This document shows positions 62,567 to 64,000 of a stretch of 64,000 bases of DNA, in pieces. The position numbers and the translations under genes are program-made. Under the pieces are notes generated by a model that saw only the letters and a program-made list of their open reading frames with translations, ran no database searches and was not told the DNA's origin. The DNA is from Cyprinodon diabolis (lineage: Eukaryota > Chordata > Actinopteri > Cyprinodontiformes > Cyprinodontidae). Location of the stretch: contig CM060075.1 in the NCBI GenBank assembly GCA_030533445.1, positions 32,131,196 to 32,195,195 of the forward strand. The letters run 5' to 3'. Positions within the stretch are counted from its first letter, which is position 1, and the number at the start of each line of letters is the position of its first letter.

Positions 62567-62795
62567 CGAAGTATCAAGTGAAGTATTGAAGCAAATATAT
62601 TGATCATAATCAGGGATCTAGAGCATTTACTTTATTAGCATTAGCATTCATTTACATTTAGCAAGGAATAGAAACATTTGTGACATCACATAACTAAATA
62701 ACTTATTAAATACCAGGGCAGTGGTATAGTTAGATGCAGGAACACAAGTTAAAAAGCAGGAACTATGTTCCCTCTTTGCTGGTAAATAAAGAGCA

Positions 62796-62900
62796 ACAGC
62801 GCCACTTCCCCTAGTGGTCATATAGTGTATTACATCCGTAGTGGTTTAGGACTACCATAGGAATTGAATTGGAAACTGTTTAGGGAGGTTTAGCTAAACA
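62796..62900. repeat. Direct repeat copy 2 (105 bp)
   Basis: Partner of 61535-61639. The distance between copies is 1261 bp. Confidence 0.85.
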
Positions 62901-64000
62901 TTGCTGTGTTCAAGATGTTGGCAGCATGTAAGAGTGAATGCTGTCAGATGAGGATGTTTTTAAATGTATATCAAATATTTCCTTACACCATCTACTGAAT
63001 CTAGTCATTCATATTTACCATGTGTTTTTGCTGTTAAACGTTGTGTCCGCTTTTCTCCAGACCCGACTCAGGAAAAGGCAACTACTCTTGAGCAGGGGGT
63101 CTCGTGTTCCAGCACGTACGACAGACTAGCACTTTAAAATCCATAAATCCAATCTATTCCTGCTATTTTGGCACCACAATGGTGCCTCTAAAAGCAGCTT
63201 ACACATAGAGCTCCAGCTCTTACGTAAACACCGGGGGAGGGTCGGGAACGCTGCTCTGTGGGCAGACTGCAGGCCAGGGAAGCTGTTACTTCCTTTGTTT
63301 TTATCTTTAAGCCTGACGGTGTTATAAACCTGATAAGAGGAGAGAAGTTTGTTTTTTTTAGTTGCTAGCAACAACCGTTAGACTGATTCCAGCAGATCAC
63401 CAGCTAACGGTTTGCTTTAGAGCAGATATGCATGAGAAAGAATGTGGGAGTTTCTCCTGAAGCTGAATCATACATAGGTCAGTACCAGTGGATGTCCAGC
63501 AGATGGAGCTAAATTAAAGTAGAATTTTGCTGGGATGTCAGATATTTATTTTTCTCACTCACTTATTTAGGAGTTTGTGCCTTGTTGTGTGTATGAATAA
63601 ACAAATGGCAACTGAAAACAGTCCTGAACCTTTGCAGTTAGAGCTGCAGTGGAAATGCCATTGGAAAGGGCCAAATTCATTTCAATAGGGGTGGCCAGTC
63701 AAAAACCAATGTACAATGAGAGGTGGTCGAAAGCGGATAGGCACCAGATCCTCAGGCTCAATCTACACTGTTCCAACAGGAACGAGCACAACATCCATGT
63801 TTTCTAAATAAAGACAATCTATACTTTCCTCCAGCCTTTGCTAACAAATAGACACATATATTTAAACATCCATGCTGTCTAAATAAAAGGTAGTAAATGG
63901 TAGTGGACAAAATTTCTGGGGCGAACATCTTTCCCATTTTCATTACTTACCTACTTTTAATCAAAAATTGTTCTGCATAAAATTAAATTTACATGTACTA
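62901..64000. other. Non-coding right end, probable transposon fragments
   Basis: The stretch 63120-63370 is GC-richer and looks repeat-derived (aaacaccgggggagggtcgg, ctgtgggcagactgcaggcc). The 82-aa minus ORF over it and the 63-aa plus ORF at 62938-63129 have no recognisable domain. From 63700 onward the short phrase catccatg-tttctaaataaa occurs twice (about 63793 and 63868). No gene is supported. Confidence 0.45.

Overview
The window is vertebrate nuclear DNA, almost certainly from a teleost fish and probably a percomorph (inference). The evidence is a spliced ppp2r5b coding exon, teleost-type hAT, Harbinger and Penelope-like elements, and a LINE-type tail common in percomorph genomes. There are no operons and almost no long host ORFs. 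Nearly all protein-like sequence comes from transposable elements.

Layout. Positions 1-4.1 kb hold the 5' end of ppp2r5b on the minus strand. Only the first coding exon (2635-2827) is visible; the rest lies beyond the left edge, so 1-2634 is intron 1. From 4.1 to 7.5 kb there is AT-rich non-coding DNA with nested non-autonomous DNA transposons and an LTR-like repeat.

From about 7.5 to 58.3 kb lies the main object, a tandem array of tRNA-Ala genes, all on the minus strand. The basic monomer is about 1.35 kb. It joins a degenerate hAT transposon, including a remnant transposase exon, to one tRNA-Ala gene. At 15.85-58.3 kb three monomers (a, b, c) are fused into a higher-order repeat of 5137 bp that is repeated about nine times. 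Monomer a also carries a 5'-truncated Penelope-like retrotransposon with a GIY-YIG endonuclease end. I count 24 structurally intact tRNA-Ala genes (16 with anticodon TGC, 8 with CGC) and 3 broken ones. All intact genes keep the G3:U70 alanine identity pair and A/B boxes. Only 9 of the 24 have a TTTT Pol III terminator directly after the gene. Units 3 to 5 are nearly identical, so the latest expansion is recent. Unit 6 has a large internal deletion, and unit 9 is decayed and split by two later transposon insertions.

One old monomer (7.5-15.7 kb) is split by a 4.8-kb PIF/Harbinger element. That element carries both standard genes, a Myb/SANT-like protein on the plus strand and a DDE transposase on the minus strand, each with visible lesions, plus a nested foldback element and a GATA microsatellite.

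From 58.3 to 64 kb I see hAT fragments, a hAT insertion with a perfect 8-bp target duplication, diverged direct repeats and a perfect 20-bp-arm hairpin, but no host gene.
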